From Dama dama (Eukaryota > Chordata > Mammalia > Artiodactyla > Cervidae), in contig NC_083714.1 in assembly GCF_033118175.1 (NCBI RefSeq), positions 7,130,001 through 7,194,000 of the forward strand: a DNA stretch of 64,000 nucleotides. Reading direction: 5' to 3'. The position numbers and the translations under genes are program-made. The notes under the pieces were generated by a model. The model made no database searches. It had not been told where the DNA came from and saw only the letters and a program-made list of their open reading frames with translations. Every line of letters starts with the position of its first letter. Position 1 is the first letter of the stretch. Below, one piece after another: positions 11,586 through 24,349 of this stretch.

Positions 11586-12816
11586 GTTCACTTCAATCGC
11601 TGAGTCATGTCCAACTCACTGTGACACCATGGACCACAGCATGCCAGTACTCCCTGTCCATCACCAAATCACAGGGTTTACCCAAAACTTATGTCAACTG
11701 AGTCGGCGATGCCATCCAACCATCTCCTCCTCTCTTGTCACCTTCTCCTTCTGCCCTCAATCTTTCCCAGGACATGGTCTTTTCAAATGAGTCAGCTGTT
11801 CACATCAGGTGGCCAAAGTAAGTATGGGAGTTTCAGCTTCAATATCAATCATTCCAATGAACACTCGGAGCTGATCTCCTTTAGGAAGGACTGGTTGGAC
11901 CTCCTTGCAGTCCAAGGGACTCTCAAAAGTATGCAACACCACCACAATTCAAAATCTTCAATTCTTCAGCACTCAGCTTTCTTTATAGTCCAACTCTCAC
12001 ATCCATACATCACTACTGGAAAAATCATAGACTTCACCAGACAGACCTTTGTTGTCAAAGTAATGTCTCTGCTTTTTAATATGCTGTCTAGGTTGGTCAT
12101 AACTTTCCTTCCAAGGAAAGGAGTAAGCGACTTTTAATTTCATGGCTGCAGTCACCATCTGCAGTGATTGTGAAGCCCCCCAAAAATAAAGTCTGCCACT
12201 GTTTCCCCATCTATTTGCCATGAAGTGATGGGACTGGATGCCATGATCTTAGTTTTATGAATGCTGAGCTTTAAGCCAACTTTTTCCCTCTCCTCTTTCA
12301 CTTTCACAAGAGGGTCTTTAGTTCTTCACTTTCTGCCATAAGGGTAGTGTCATGTGCATATCTGAGGTTATTGATATTTCTCCCGTCAATCTTGATTCCA
12401 GCGTGTGCTTCTTCCAGCCCGGGGTTTCTCATGATTTAATCCCCATATAAGTTAAGCAGGGTGACAATCAGCCTTGACAGACTCCTTTTCTTATTTGGAA
12501 ACAGTCTGTTGTTCCATGTCCAGTTCTAACTGTTGCTTCCTGACCTGCATACAGATGTCTCAGGAGGCAGGTCAGGTTGTCTGGTATTCCCACCCCTTTC
12601 AGAATTTTTCACAGTTTATCGCTACCCACACAGTCAAAGTCTTTGGCATAGTCAATAAAGCAGAACAAGATGTTTTTCTGCACTTCTCTTGCTTTTTCGA
12701 TTATCCAGCAGATGTTGGCAATGTGATATCTGGTACCTCTGCCTTTTCTAAAACCAGCTTGAACATCTGGAAGTTCACGGTTCATGTATTCCTGAAGCCT
12801 GGCTTGGAGAATTTTG
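11586..12816 (-). mobile_element. BovB, minus-strand half of a head-to-head pair
   Basis: BovB RT 3' region in reverse, from the 3' end near 11,586 to the block coding for LQARLQEYMNRELPDVQAGF near 12,750-12,816. It meets a plus-strand BovB at about 12,816. Frameshifts and stops break the frame. Confidence 0.9.
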
Positions 12817-15270
12817 AGACCTTTTAGAACTAGCACCCAAAAAAGATGCCCTTTTCATTATAGGTGACTGGAATGTAAAAGTAGGAAGTCAAGAAAAACC
12901 TGGAGTAGCAGGCATATGTGGCCTTGGAGTACAGAATGAAGCAGGGCAAAGGCTAATAGAGTTTTGCAAAGAGAACACACTGGTCATAGCAAACACCCAC
13001 TTCCAAGAACACAAGAGAAGACTCTAAATGTGCACATCGCCAGAAAGCCAACACTGAAATCAGATCGATTATACGCTTTACAGTCAAAGATGGAGAAGCT
13101 CTATACAGTCAGCAAAAGCAAGACTGGGAGCGGACTGTAGCTTGCATCATGAAATCCTTATTGCCAAATTCAGACTGATACTGAAGAAAGTGGGGGAAAC
13201 CACGAGACCATTCAGGTATGACCTAAATCAAATCCCTTATGATTGTACAGTGGATGTGAGAAATAGATTTAAGGGACTATATCAGATAGAGTGCCTGATG
13301 AACTATGGACCAAGGTTCATGACATTGTACAGGAGACAGGGATCAAGACCATCCCCAAGAAAAAGAAATGCAAAAAAGCAAAATGGCTGTCTGGGGAGGC
13401 CTTAAAAACAGCTGTGAAAAGAAGAGAAGAGCAAAGAAGAAAAGGAAATATATACCTACTCGAATGCGGGGTTGCAAAACATAGCAAGGAGAGATAATAA
13501 AGACTTCCTTAGTGATCAATGCAAAGAAATACAGGAAAATAATAGAATGGGAAAGAACAGAGATCTCTTCAAGAAAATTAGAGATACCAGGGGAACAGTT
13601 CATGCAAAGATGGTCTCGATAAAGTATAGAAATGTTATGGACTTAAGAGAAGAAGACGATATTAAGAAGAGGTGGGAGGAATGCATAGAAGAATTGTACA
13701 AAAACGATCTTCACTACCCACATAATCATGATGGTGTGATCACTCACCTAGAGCCAGACATCCTGGAATGTGAAGTCAAGTGGGCCTTAGGAAACATCAG
13801 TATGAACCCAGCAAGTGGAAGTGATGGCATTCCAGTTGAGCTATTTCAAATGCTAAAAGATGATGCTGTGGAAGTGCTGCACTGAATTTGCCAGCAAATT
13901 TGGAAAACTCAGCAGTGGCCACAAGACTGGAAAAGGTCAGTTTTCATTCCAATACCAAAGAAAGGCAATGTCAAAGAATGCTCAAACTACTGCACATTTG
14001 CACTCATCTCTCACACTAGCAAAGTAATGCTCAAAATTCTCCAAGCCAGGCTTCAGGAATACATGGACCGTGAACTTCCAGATGTTCAGGCTAGATTTAG
14101 AAAAGGCAAAGGAACCAGAGGCCACATTGCCAACATCCACTGGATCATAGAAAAAGCAAGAGAGTTCCAGAAAAACATTTACTTCTGCTTTATTGACTAT
14201 GCTGAAGAATTTGACTGTGTGCATCATAGGAAACTGTAAAAATTCTGAAAGAGATAGGAACACCAGACCACCTAACCTGCCTCTTGAGAATTCTGTATGC
14301 ATGTCAGGAAGCACCAGTTAGAACTGGACATGGAAGAACAGACTGGTTCCAAATAGGAAAAGGAGTACATCAAGGCTGTATATTGTCACCCTGCTTATTT
14401 AACTTATATGCAGAGTACATCATGAGAAACGCTGGGCTGGATGAAGCACAAGCTGGAATCAAGATTGCTGGGAGAAATATCAACAACATCAGATATGCAG
14501 ATGACATCACCCTTATGGAAGAGCGTGAAGAAGAACTAAAGAGCCTCTTGATGAAAGAAAAAGAGGAGAGTGAAAATGTTGGCTTAAAGCTCAACATTCA
14601 GAAAACTAAGGTCATGGCATCGGGCCCCATCTCTTCATGTCAAATAGATGGGGAAAGAGTGGAAACAGTGGTTGACTTTATCTTTCTGGGCTCCAAAATC
14701 ACTGCAGATGGTGACTGTAGCCATGAAATTAAAAGACACTTACTCCTTGGAAAGAAAGTTATGACCAACCTAGACAGCATATTAAAAAGCAGAGACATTA
14801 CTTTGCCAACAAAGGTCCGTTTAGTCAACGCTGTGGTTTTTCCAGTAGTCAAGTTTGGATGTGAGAGTCAGACCACAAAGAAAGCGGAGAGCTGAAGAAT
14901 TGATGCTTTTGAACTGTAGTGTTGGAGAAGACTCTTGAGAGTTCCTTGGACTGCAAGGAGACCCAACCAGTCCATCCTAAAGGAGATCAGTCCTGACTGT
15001 TTATTTGAAGGACTGATATTGAAGTTGTAACTCTAATACATTGGCCACCTGATATGAAGAGCTGACTCATTTATAAAGATGCTGATGCTAGGAATGATTG
15101 AGGGCAGGAGGAGAAGCATACAACAGAGCATGAGATGGTTGGATGGCATCACCGACTCAATGGACATGAGGTTGGGTAAACTCTAGGGGTTGGTGATGGA
15201 CTGGGAGGACTGGCGTGCTGCAGTCCATGGGATCACAAAGAGTCGGAAATGACTGAGCAACTGAACTGAC
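12817..15270 (+). mobile_element. BovB, plus-strand half of a head-to-head pair (near full ORF2)
   Basis: It runs from inside the endonuclease domain (IGDWNVKVGSQ-like block near 12,860) through the RT domain to the BovB 3' end. The longest open piece, 203 codons at 14,284-14,895, contains the RT catalytic YADD (in RYADDITLM) and LNIQKTKVMASGPI. Stops separate it from the pieces at 13,142-13,405, 13,472-13,885 and 14,027-14,239, so the element is inactive. Confidence 0.92.
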
Positions 15271-15504
15271 ACTGAAAGGTGCTCTGTTCACACAGCAAGT
15301 CTTCAAAGCAAATATGAAACACTTCCAACTGTTTCCAAGTCACTTCACAGCATCCCAGAACAAAGCTTATGCATATGTTTCAGAATACAAAGAATAACCA
15401 GAACCCAGGGCAAAATCATAATGCCCGATAGCAAATCTAAATTAACCAGGCATGAAGAAAAGTAGGACAGTCCAACCCATAGTGAGAGAAATGGAGCAAT
15501 AACA
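15271..15504. other. Unassigned sequence beside BovB
   Basis: AT-rich and probably decayed L1 or unique sequence; not recognised. Confidence 0.3.
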
Positions 15505-15665
15505 TGCATGCAGATTGGAAAGAAAGAAGAAAAACTGCCTTTATTTGTAGACATGATCACCCATACAGAAAAATCGGATGGAGTCTCCAAAAGAATAAGT
15601 AGTCTAATGATGGAGTTTAGCAAGTTTGCAGGATGTGCCACATTGTAGAAAGAGCTACTGTAAGG
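15505..15665 (+). mobile_element. L1 RT fragment, plus strand
   Basis: Codes for a decayed L1 block, QIGKKEEKLPLFVDMI, matching the [18 protein letters not shown] motif region, with the aspartates of the catalytic motif altered. Confidence 0.6.
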
Positions 15666-15837
15666 ATGCACACAAATTAAAACTAAGGCTCAGTATTCCC
15701 TGTTGAATACAAGGGGAGAGATGTCCCCTCCTTTCCTTAAATCATTTACTTTAGAAAACGTGTAAGTTCTTTCTCTCTCTCTCTTCAAAATTATGTATAT
15801 AATTTTATTTTCATTTTTTAATGTTTTGTCTGCACCA

Positions 15838-15968
15838 TGAAGGAGGAAATGGCAACCCACTCCAGTAGTTTTGCCTGGAGAATCGCATGGACAGAGGAGC
15901 CTGGTGGGCTACAGTCCACAGGGTCACAGAGAGTCAGACACAACTGAGTGACTGAGCACGCATGCACG
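15838..15968 (+). mobile_element. Bov-A/Bov-tA SINE, plus strand
   Basis: Shows the diagnostic GGCAACCCACTCCAGTA and CCTGGAGAATC...ATGGACAGAGGAGCCTGG segments, ending in the TCAGACACAACTGAGTGACT tail. Confidence 0.85.
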
Positions 15969-15971
15969 CAC

Positions 15972-16085
15972 TGCACCATGATCTTCATGCACGATCTTGC
16001 TTCCCTGACCAGGAATCGAACCATTACCCCCTGCAGTTGAAGCACAGAAGCCTAACCATGGGACTGCCAGGAAATTCCCTGAAAG
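15972..16085 (-). mobile_element. CHR-type tRNA-derived SINE, minus strand
   Basis: Reverse reading starts with a GGGAATTTCCTGGCAGTCC head and a GGTTCGATTCCTGGTCAGGG B-box region, as in cetartiodactyl CHR SINEs. Confidence 0.7.
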
Positions 16086-16687
16086 TAAGAGTATTCTTTT
16101 AAAGGCCATAAAAGCCTCCCGTTCAGATTTACAACCCAGAAATGTCTTTTTCAAGGACTTATCGAATGTAAACATTAATCAAGAGAGCACTCTCTTTCTC
16201 CCAGTTTCCATGGGAGGGGAGACACCTAACTTCAGCGGGCACCTGGCTCCCAATTGTGAAACTGGCTCCCGTCATAAAGATGAGAGACTTTATTTTTCAC
16301 TAGTGTTAACCAATTGGATTAGTATGCTTCAGATGCTGTAACCAAGTACTGATTCACTCTGCTGATCGACACTGGGAGGACTAAAGAAGAGAAACTTGTT
16401 TCCTCACAGTTTTGGAGGCTACACGTCCATAACCAAGGAACCAGTAAATTTGGCTTCCAGTAAGAACTTTTTTTCTGGGCTGCAGACGGCCACAATCTGT
16501 ATTGTCTTGTGGCCTTTCCTCAGTGCACATGTGGAGACAGAGAAATAATAAAGATGGGGGCGGGGTAAGAGGGAGAGAGAGAGTGCATGTGTTCTCACGT
16601 GTCCTCTTCTAAGGACATGGAAGTGTGTGTATATATGTGCGTGCGCAAGGGTGCACAGTCACATGAATGGCTGTGAGACCAGGGCCA
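16086..16687. other. Arm sequence without recognisable feature
   Basis: Holds a short (GA)n at 16,570-16,582 and (GT/AT)n at 16,624-16,650; no gene or family is recognised. Confidence 0.4.
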
Positions 16688-17065
16688 CATTCTTTTGATA
16701 TAAATTTGAACTACATTGATTTACAATGTTGTGCTATTTTCTGGTGTACAGCATAGTAATTCAGTTGTATATATTTTTTCATATTATTTTCCATTATACT
16801 TAATTATAAAATACTGAATATAGCTTTATGCACTATACAGTAGAACCTTGTTGTTTTTCTATTTCATATACAGCAGTCTGTATCTGCTAATCCAAAACTC
16901 CTAATGTATGACTACCCAGCCTTTCCCCTTTGGTAATCATGAGTTTGTTTTCTATGCCTGCACGCTATTGTTTCTGCTTTGTGAATAAATTCTTTTGTAT
17001 CACATTTCAGATTCCACACATTAGTAATATCATATGATACTCATCTTTCTTTCTCACTTTCCTTC
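16688..17065 (-). mobile_element. L1 3' UTR-like fragment, minus strand
   Basis: Reverse reading resembles an artiodactyl L1 3' tail, with the ATACAACTGAATTACTATGC-type block and an AGAATTTATTCACAAAGCAG-type block. Confidence 0.55.
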
Positions 17066-17184
17066 ATATGATCATCTCTAGGGCAGGGCTCCGTTATTAG
17101 GACCTCCTGTAAAATCAATCATGTTCTTGAGAGCCCTCTATGCAAACAGAGTGGTGTGTGTGCATGCATGTGCGTGTGTGCACA

Positions 17185-17392
17185 GTCAGTCATGTCTGAC
17201 TCTATGCAACCTCATAGACGGTAGCCCACCAGTCTCCTCTCTCCAGGGGATTCTCCAGGCAAGAATACTGGAATGGGTTGCCATGCCCTTCTCCAGAGGG
17301 TCTTCCCGACCCAGGGATTGTACCCACGTCTCTTGCATCCTGTGCATCAGCAGGCGGCTGCTTTACCACTGCTCCGTGTGGGAGGCCCAAAT
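17185..17392 (-). mobile_element. Bov-A2 SINE, minus strand
   Basis: A reversed Bov-A2 with GATTCTCCAGGCAAGAATAC and the tRNA-derived head near 17,370-17,392. Two of the arm-to-arm differences (17,376 and 17,399) fall in and beside it. Confidence 0.85.
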
Positions 17393-18103
17393 AGAGCCGT
17401 ACTTGGGTTAAAGTCTTCAAATATGGATTTGGAAGGGGCAGCGGATGGGGTGGGGCACAAATCTAAGTCCCAAACATCAATTAACTAATACATAAGAGTC
17501 ACCGCACTTGCTGGGCATACTTCGGATGAAGCAAAAGTGAGACCTGGTGGTGTGAAGTCCTCTTACTGGAGGACATGGAGGTAAGGAGTCAGATCTGCTG
17601 GCTATACAGAAGGCTGAGAGTTCTTTCTGTCTCTGGAATCTCTCATTAGATTTCCTGTGATGTGCATCACATTCTGGTGTAATGCCAGCTCAGTAAGACA
17701 CCTGATTTTCTTCTGACTTTGTGGAGATGTCCTCTGGGGTGGCACAAGACTGTGTTCTACTTTTTATTTCTTAGCTACTAAAGTCCCTGGAACAGAGAGA
17801 GGAGAGAGGGCAGGGTGGCTGGGAACCAGGTATCACTATGGTATGGCCACCTCAAAGAGGGTCAAACAAAGGTTTCAAGATACAAAAGGACTTGGAAGGA
17901 CAGGGAAGCCACTGGAAAGCCAGGACTGGGCTTCTCATCAAGCTCTCTTCTCAACTGCCAGCATCCATTGTTCCCGCACTTGCCCAGTGCCATGTTTGCA
18001 TTATTCACACAGATGTTCCTTGGAGCCTCCATCTGGTAAAATGCTATCACAGTCACCTGCCACAGCGGTGAGGCTGGTACGGTCCCATGGCCAAGAAAAG
18101 TGG
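17393..18103. other. Arm sequence without recognisable feature
   Basis: Anonymous DNA with overlapping ORFs of 64-96 codons on both strands at 17,815-18,133. None has a recognisable domain. Confidence 0.4.
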
Positions 18104-19785
18104 AATCATCAATGGTATTTTTCAGAGAATTAGAACAAATAATTTCAAAATTTGTATGGAAATAGAAAAAACCTCAAATAGCCAAAGCAATCTTGAGAAA
18201 GAAGAATGGAAATGGAGGAATCAACCTGCCTGACTTCAGACTATACTACAAAGCTACATTCAGCAAGACAGTATGGACCTGGCACAAAGACAGAAATGTA
18301 GATCAATGGAAGAAAAGAGAAAGCCCAGAGATAAATCCACACACCTATGGACACCTTATCTTTGACAAAGGAGGCAAAAATGTACAATGGAGAAAAGACG
18401 ATCACTTTACCAAATGGTGCTGGGAAACTTTGATAACCACTTCTAAAAGAATGAAACTATAAGACTTTCTAACACCATATTACAAAAATAAACACAAAAT
18501 GGATTAAAGATCTAAATGTAAGACCAGAAACTATAAATCTCATAAAGGAAAACACAGGCAAAACACTCTCTGACATAAATCACAGCAGGATCCTCTATGA
18601 CCCACCTCCCAGAGCAATGGAAATGAAAGCAAAAATAAATAAATGGGACCTAATTAAACTTAAAAGCTTTTGCACAGAGAAGGAAATATAAGCAAGGTGA
18701 AAAGACAGCCTTCAGAATGGGAAAAATGAAACTGAAGCAACTGACAAAGAATTAATCTCAAAAATACACAAGCAGCACATGCAGCTCAGTGCCTGAAAAA
18801 TAAACGACCCAATCAAAAAATGGGTCAAAGAACTAAATAGAAATTTCTCCAAAGAAGACATATGGATGGCTAACAAACACATGAAAAGATACTCAACATC
18901 ACTCATTATTAGAGAAATGTAAATGAAACACACAAAGAGGAACTATCTCACGCCATGAGAATGGCTGCTATTAAAAAGTCTACAAACAATAAATGCTGGA
19001 GAGGGTGTGGAGAAAAAGGAACCCTCCTACACTATTTGCGGGAATGCAAACTACTACAGCCACTATGGAGAACCATGTGGAGATTCCTTAAAAACCTGAA
19101 AATAGAACTGCCATATGACCCAGCAATCCCGCTCCTGGGCATACACACTGAGGAAACAAGAATTGAAAGAGACATGTGTAACCCAATGTTCATCCCAGCA
19201 CTGTTTACAATAGCTAGGACATGGAAGCAGCATAGATGTCCATCAGAAGACGAATGGATAAGAAAGCTGTGTTACATATACATAGCGGAAGATTACTCAG
19301 CTGTTAAAAAGAATTCATTTGAATCAGTTCTAATGAGGTGGATGAAACTGGAGCCTATCTTACAGTAAGTCAGAAAGAAAAACACCAATACAGTATATTA
19401 ATACATATATGTGGAACTGAGAAAGGTGGTAGTGATTACCCTACATGCGAGACAGCAAAAGAGACACAGATGTAAAGAACAGACTTTTGGACTCTGTGGG
19501 AGAAGGCGAGGGTGGGATGATTTGAAAGAATAGCATTGAAACATGTATATTACCATATGTGAAACAGATCACCAGTCCAGTTTTGGTGCATGAGACAGGG
19601 TGCTCAGGGCCAGTGCAACTGGGATGACCCTGAGGAATGGGATGGGGAGGGAGGTGGGAGGGGAATTCAGGATGGGGAACACATGTACACCCATGGCTAA
19701 TTCATGTCAATGTATGGCAAAAACCACTGCAATATTGTAAATAATTAGCCTCCAATTAAAATAAATTAATTACATTTTTTAAAAA
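18104..19785 (+). mobile_element. L1-BT 3' part, plus strand, 5'-truncated
   Basis: ORF2 C-terminal coding pieces ([15 protein letters not shown] at 18,193-18,462; [19 protein letters not shown] at 18,955-19,368) are followed by the L1-BT 3' UTR ending near 19,785. Internal stops make it inactive. Confidence 0.92.
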
Positions 19786-20984
19786 GTAGATGCTTGAATC
19801 AAAAGGACATAGATTAAAATCCAGCCTCTCTCTGGATTTGAGATCCTAGCTGAGAGAACTGAAGAAAGTTACCGAGCCTCTCAGCTTCAGTTCCTCAACT
19901 CCAAAAGGTATCATGACCATTAGACATGATAATGCAGGCAAAATGCATTAGCATAGTGCCTGCAAAAGATTTTTTATTTAATTATATTTTCTCAAGCTTG
20001 CACTAACTGCCTCCCCCCTCATTCTGAGAACACTTAACCCATCGTTCCAGCACTTTTCTTTTCTTGACGTGAAACAAGGCCAGTAAAGCACAAAGTTTTT
20101 ATTCTACTGTTACTGGATTCTTTGCTCATGAAAACTGAGGTGTTTTGTTTGTTTGATTAGGGCAGGAAACAGATCTAGTAGTAAAAAGGGGTGTGAGGAA
20201 ATAAGCATTCTGGTGGGGGCGGCACATTTTCTGAAGAGCAATTCTGTATTGTAAATATACCTCCCGGAATCTATATTAAAAACAGAACCATTCACACAGA
20301 GACTACAAGAATCCCACTGAGACATTATGTATAATGGGGTAAAACTGAGGAGAATTAAAGTCTTGAGCATTATATTAAATTAAAGAATTAAAGTCTTGAG
20401 CATTAAATTACATTATAATGCACCTTTCATGCATCAGTTCAATGCGATGTTTGAAGAAGTTTTAGACAGGGGTAAAGCTCAGATGTTAGATGAGAAAACC
20501 CTAGAAAACAGTTAATCCCAAACCTTAAAAACCTTACTCATTCATAGGACTGTTGTATACATTTAATGTACACCTACAACTCAGAATACCAAAGGATTCC
20601 AAAAGGTAGACCGTGGCCAATGCTGAACAACAGGACCCAAATACTTTTTATTTTCTTCCATTTCCCAAATTGCCTTCAGTTGCTTTGTGATGCTTGACTA
20701 TCTGGACCCAGAACCTCCCCTCCCACTCAAGGACAAAGGCAAGAAAATCTGGCTGCTGAAGAGAAACTCAAACACAGAACATAGCTCAGTTTTCCTATCT
20801 GTGGTAACCAGTATTTAGGCACCAATCAACACAAGAGGTCAGAGGGAGTTCAATGGCCAGTAGGGGCCAACAATCAGGCGCCCAATCAAGTGGCAAATAG
20901 TTCAAAGATCCTGGCCTAGAGAAGGGCACATCACATAGGACAGGACATTTTTGTGGCCTCAACCTCCCTATCCCAGCTGAGAAT
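19786..20984. other. Arm sequence downstream of the decayed family copy
   Basis: The part near 20,620-20,860 aligns loosely with the 3' flank of the intact gene (about 24,640-24,860), sharing the GAACCTCCCCTCC block. Where the intact gene has AATAAA this copy reads ATAGGAAAA. The rest is anonymous AT-rich DNA with a small direct repeat of TTAAAGTCTTGAGCATTA at 20,357-20,407. Confidence 0.5.
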
Positions 20985-21925
20985 TCAAGAAGAAGGGGGC
21001 ACAAAGTGCTGCACTCCCCACTCCGCACTCCCCTGTGTGTCCATCAAAGTGGACATACAGCGTGACAACTGCAGTGGCCCAGCCCTGCTTCACCCAAGCC
21101 TGCGGCCTCCGCATGTGTAAAGGCGGGACTTGGCAGAGGCAGAGATGAGCACGCCACCCCTTCCCCAGTCCTTTTGTCCACTCACATCATCAGGTCACTG
21201 CCAGTCACCACCAGCTCCCTCTCAATAGCTTCGGGGTCGAGGTCAGCATCCTGAGTCAGGTACCTGCTGACCACGTCCACCACATCCAGGCAGGACAGGG
21301 AGGACATCGAGAGGGTGCTGGCACATTTGGTTAAGGGCCAGTTCATGGGGACATCTCGGTTTTGGCCCCCAGGTCTTGCTGAGGCCTGCTTAACCCCAGA
21401 ACACCTTGGGAGAACTGGGCACCACAGACATCAGGCCAGCCCAAGTCCTCCTGGCCATCTCGTGGCAGCTCACGGGCTGCTAGTTTTGAACACCCTTGGT
21501 CCCCGACGTCCCTTCTGTACCCCAGTGGCACCCGCTAACCCGCAGCCTCTGAAGCCTCTAGGGCTCATCTTCCGGCCCTCCGCCACCAACCACTGCCCTA
21601 CAACCCCGGTGAACCTGCAGGCTCCTTAGAAAGGATACAACTCCAGCACCGGGCCTCATGGGGCTCAACCCAAGGCCAAAGCCTCTGCACTTTGCACTTG
21701 GACAGTTGATGCCCCCAGGGCCTGGGGGGCCGCCCCAGCCACAGCGCCCTTCTCTGCAGCCTGCTTTCAGCCTCCAATGGCTCTGTGTGCTCCAGGACAA
21801 TGTGGCATTGTTTCAGTACCCTCTCCACTGCCCACAAAACCCGCGCCACAGTCAAAGGACTGCATGGCTGCCATGCATCCCTCCCAGAGGTCAACAGGAG
21901 CTGAAGAGAGACTGAGCCCCTCACG
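20985..21925 (-). pseudogene. Decayed CTAG/LAGE3-family copy
   Basis: On the minus strand an exon-2 homologue (21,186-21,317) encodes TLSMSSLSCLDVVDVVSRYL followed by TQDADLDPEAIERELVVTGS. It aligns with human CTAG1 exon 2 and the intact neighbour. The acceptor (GCCAG) and donor (GTGAGT) are good and the phase is the family's. The conserved exon 1 donor region ends at 21,639, but the family frame has a stop four codons before VLEF. Exon 3 (about 20,985-21,068) keeps only a VQHFVPPSS remnant and has shifted frame; the poly(A) signal is gone. It lies in tandem downstream of the intact gene, so it is an older duplicate. A noncoding or shortened transcript remains possible. Confidence 0.7.
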
Positions 21926-21999
21926 AAGTCCCTCCCCTTCTGTGAAAGGATGCCCAGTTCGCCTGCACAGACTCCCCTGAGGGCGCCTCTTCGCTCCAG

Positions 22000-22004
22000 A
22001 TTGG
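22000..22004 (-). promoter_or_regulatory. CCAAT box of the decayed copy
   Basis: The minus-strand motif AACCAATCTGG lies upstream of the pseudogene exon 1 and matches the AACCAATCGAG of the intact gene (26,409-26,413), so the promoter context was duplicated with the gene. Confidence 0.45.
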
Positions 22005-23582
22005 TTACCGCCTAGAGAGCGCAGCTACCCGTGTGCCACTAGGGAGACCCCGTGAGGCCAGAGGGACTCAGCTCCCTCATGAAACCAAGCTCCCTTCAGG
22101 TCGCCCTGATGCGCCTGTGCATATCGGCCCCTCCTGTGCTGGCTCAGATGGCGGGGAATGGACGCAGCCAAGTGTCCACAGACATGCCACCGAGAGAAGG
22201 ATAGTGGCTTTCTACTCCCAAGGCCTTGACCAAGTCTCCTAAACATCTCCTCAAGGCCATAAGGGTTAATGTCCCTCCCCCACACCCTCCAACACCTCCC
22301 CAAAATAAAACTCAAAGTAAAACACACACAGCAGGGCAAGAGTAGGACCTCCAAGAAAAGGGGTCTTCCCCAAGTTGGGGGGTCAGGACTGATCGGCATC
22401 CTCACTGAACCCACCATGGAGGCACCAGTCTCAGGACCTCATCTAGACCCTAGTACATCCCAGAGACCCGTCTCCAAACTCCAGCCCCTGGGGCTTAGGG
22501 CTTCAATGTGGGAACCGAGGGTGGAAGCAGGACCCGGACACTCAGTCCACAGGCCAGTGTTACTGGCTTACCCATCTATGCTCACATGAGCCTTTTCGGT
22601 AGGGAGACAGTGACTGACCCAACCAAGCATAGAAACCAAGTCTCTTCTGCCTGATAATCCACCTTAGCTATACGGACAGGTGTGACACTCAAGGCCTCAC
22701 AGACCTGAGCTGAGGGACAGGTGGAAACAGGAAAGTAAGACTTCCTGACATAACAGTGTTAAAGCAAGACAAAGCCATGCGCCCTAAGGAAGTTCCTGGA
22801 ATCAGAGGAGCTGTGGAGGTGATACCAGCTGTGGTGACCTACGGTCACTCTACTGTCTCCCCAATTCCACTCAGGGGTGCCCTTCCCTCCTTGTGCTCCC
22901 TGGTGGGTGGGCGGGCCCAGGCTTCCCCTGCTGTCCTGGCTAGTTATGCGGACCCTCCTTCTCCTGGACCAACACCGCCCCTCACATCTCAAGGCCAGGA
23001 GATGACAGAGGTGCTCTAGGCTCCTCTCACCTATTTCCAGGCCACTCCTCCACCTGAGGGGCTGCTTCCCATGTGTCCCCGGCCCTGCCCTCGCACAGAG
23101 GCTGCACAGAGGTGCAGGTGTCACTCAAGAGGCTCCCACCCTCGGGCTTCCAGTGGGATCTCCACAGGCAGGAGGGGCCCTGCCTTTGCTGATCTGTGTG
23201 CTGCACACTCCCAGGACAGTCGACTATAGGCCCCGCCAACAAAAAGCCACCACCACCGAGTGCCTGGCTGCAAAAACAATGCTCCCAGTCGGCTGCCATA
23301 AGCAGCAACCCCCAGGGCTGCAACCTAACTCTCACCACCCACAGACATTCTGCTCTGAGTCTCTGTGCCTCCCAGGAGGGGCAAACAGAATCCCAACTCA
23401 TTTGCCTCCCAAACCACGCACAAGGGTAACTAGCTGGCCCAACCTGGACCCATCTAAAACGTGCATTCCACAATGCAGCTTTGACCTCTCCAACGTGTGC
23501 CACAGAAGGGTCACACTAGACAAAGGTAGCAGATGGTGAGGGGCCGAAACAAACAACCCACCAGCATCTTCCCCATGCCTGT
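22005..23582. other. GC-rich sequence upstream of the decayed copy
   Basis: GC-rich, single-copy looking, with overlapping ORFs up to 158 codons (minus 23,027-23,503). No domain, initiator context or splice structure persuades me that any is real. It may contain the old 5' flank of the pseudogene. Confidence 0.4.
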
Positions 23583-23825
23583 TGCTGTTCATTCAGTCAT
23601 GTTGGACCCTTTACAAGCCCAAGGACTGCAGCACTCCAGGCTTCCCTGTCCTTCACCATCTCCTGGAACTTGCTCAAATTCATGTCCATCATGTCAGTGA
23701 TGCCATCCAACCATCTCATCCTCTGTCGTCCCCTTCTCTTCCTGTCTTCAAACTTTCCCAGCATCAGGGTCTCTGCCAATGAGTCAGCTCTTCAAATCAG
23801 GTGGCCAAAGTGTTGGAGCTTTCCT
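23583..23825 (-). mobile_element. BovB 3' end, minus strand
   Basis: Reversed BovB tail; the reverse reading gives the [18 protein letters not shown] block. Confidence 0.85.
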
Positions 23826-23839
23826 TTGAACAGAAATCA

Positions 23840-23985
23840 GTTAAAATGCATCAATTGGAAAGAAAGAAAGAAATGTGTATTTATTTACAGACAAAATGAT
23901 AGTCTGTGTACAAAGTCCAATGGGATGTATAAAAGAGCTATTACAATTAATTATTCAGTTTAGCAAGGTTTCAGGATATAAGGAT
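23840..23985 (+). mobile_element. L1 RT fragment, plus strand
   Basis: Codes for LFTDKMIVCVQSP and a later FSKVSGYK, decayed forms of the L1 [13 protein letters not shown] and FSKVAGYK blocks. It is sandwiched between two BovB tails. Confidence 0.7.
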
Positions 23986-24320
23986 ACTCTTGAGAGGACG
24001 TGGACTGCAAGGAGAACAGACAAGTCAATCCTAAAGGAAATCAACCCTGAATATTCACTGGACGGACTGATGCTGAACCTGAAGCTCCTATACTTTGGCT
24101 ACCTGATGTGAAGGGCCAACTAACTGGAAGAGATCCTGATGCTGGGAAAGACTGAAGGCAACAGGAGAAGGGGGAAACAGAGGATGAGATGGTGAGATAG
24201 CATAACCCACTCAATGGACATGAATTTGAGCAAATTGCCGGAGACAGTGGAGGACAGACGAGTCTGGTATGCTACAGTCCATGGGGGCACAAATAGCTGG
24301 ACATGAATTATAGACTGAAA
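23986..24320 (+). mobile_element. BovB 3' end, plus strand
   Basis: BovB tail starting with RTWTARRTDKSILKEINPEY and ending near 24,320. Confidence 0.88.
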
Positions 24321-24349
24321 AACATCATTCAGGTGTTACATGAAAAGTG

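Noticed and set aside
14284..14895. 203-codon ORF with a YADD motif as a functional reverse transcriptase
   Set aside because: It is one segment of a BovB ORF2 that is interrupted by stops on both sides.
22025..23503. ORFs of 106-158 codons on both strands as new genes
   Set aside because: Overlapping frames on both strands in GC-rich DNA without splice structure, initiator context or family resemblance; left as unassigned.
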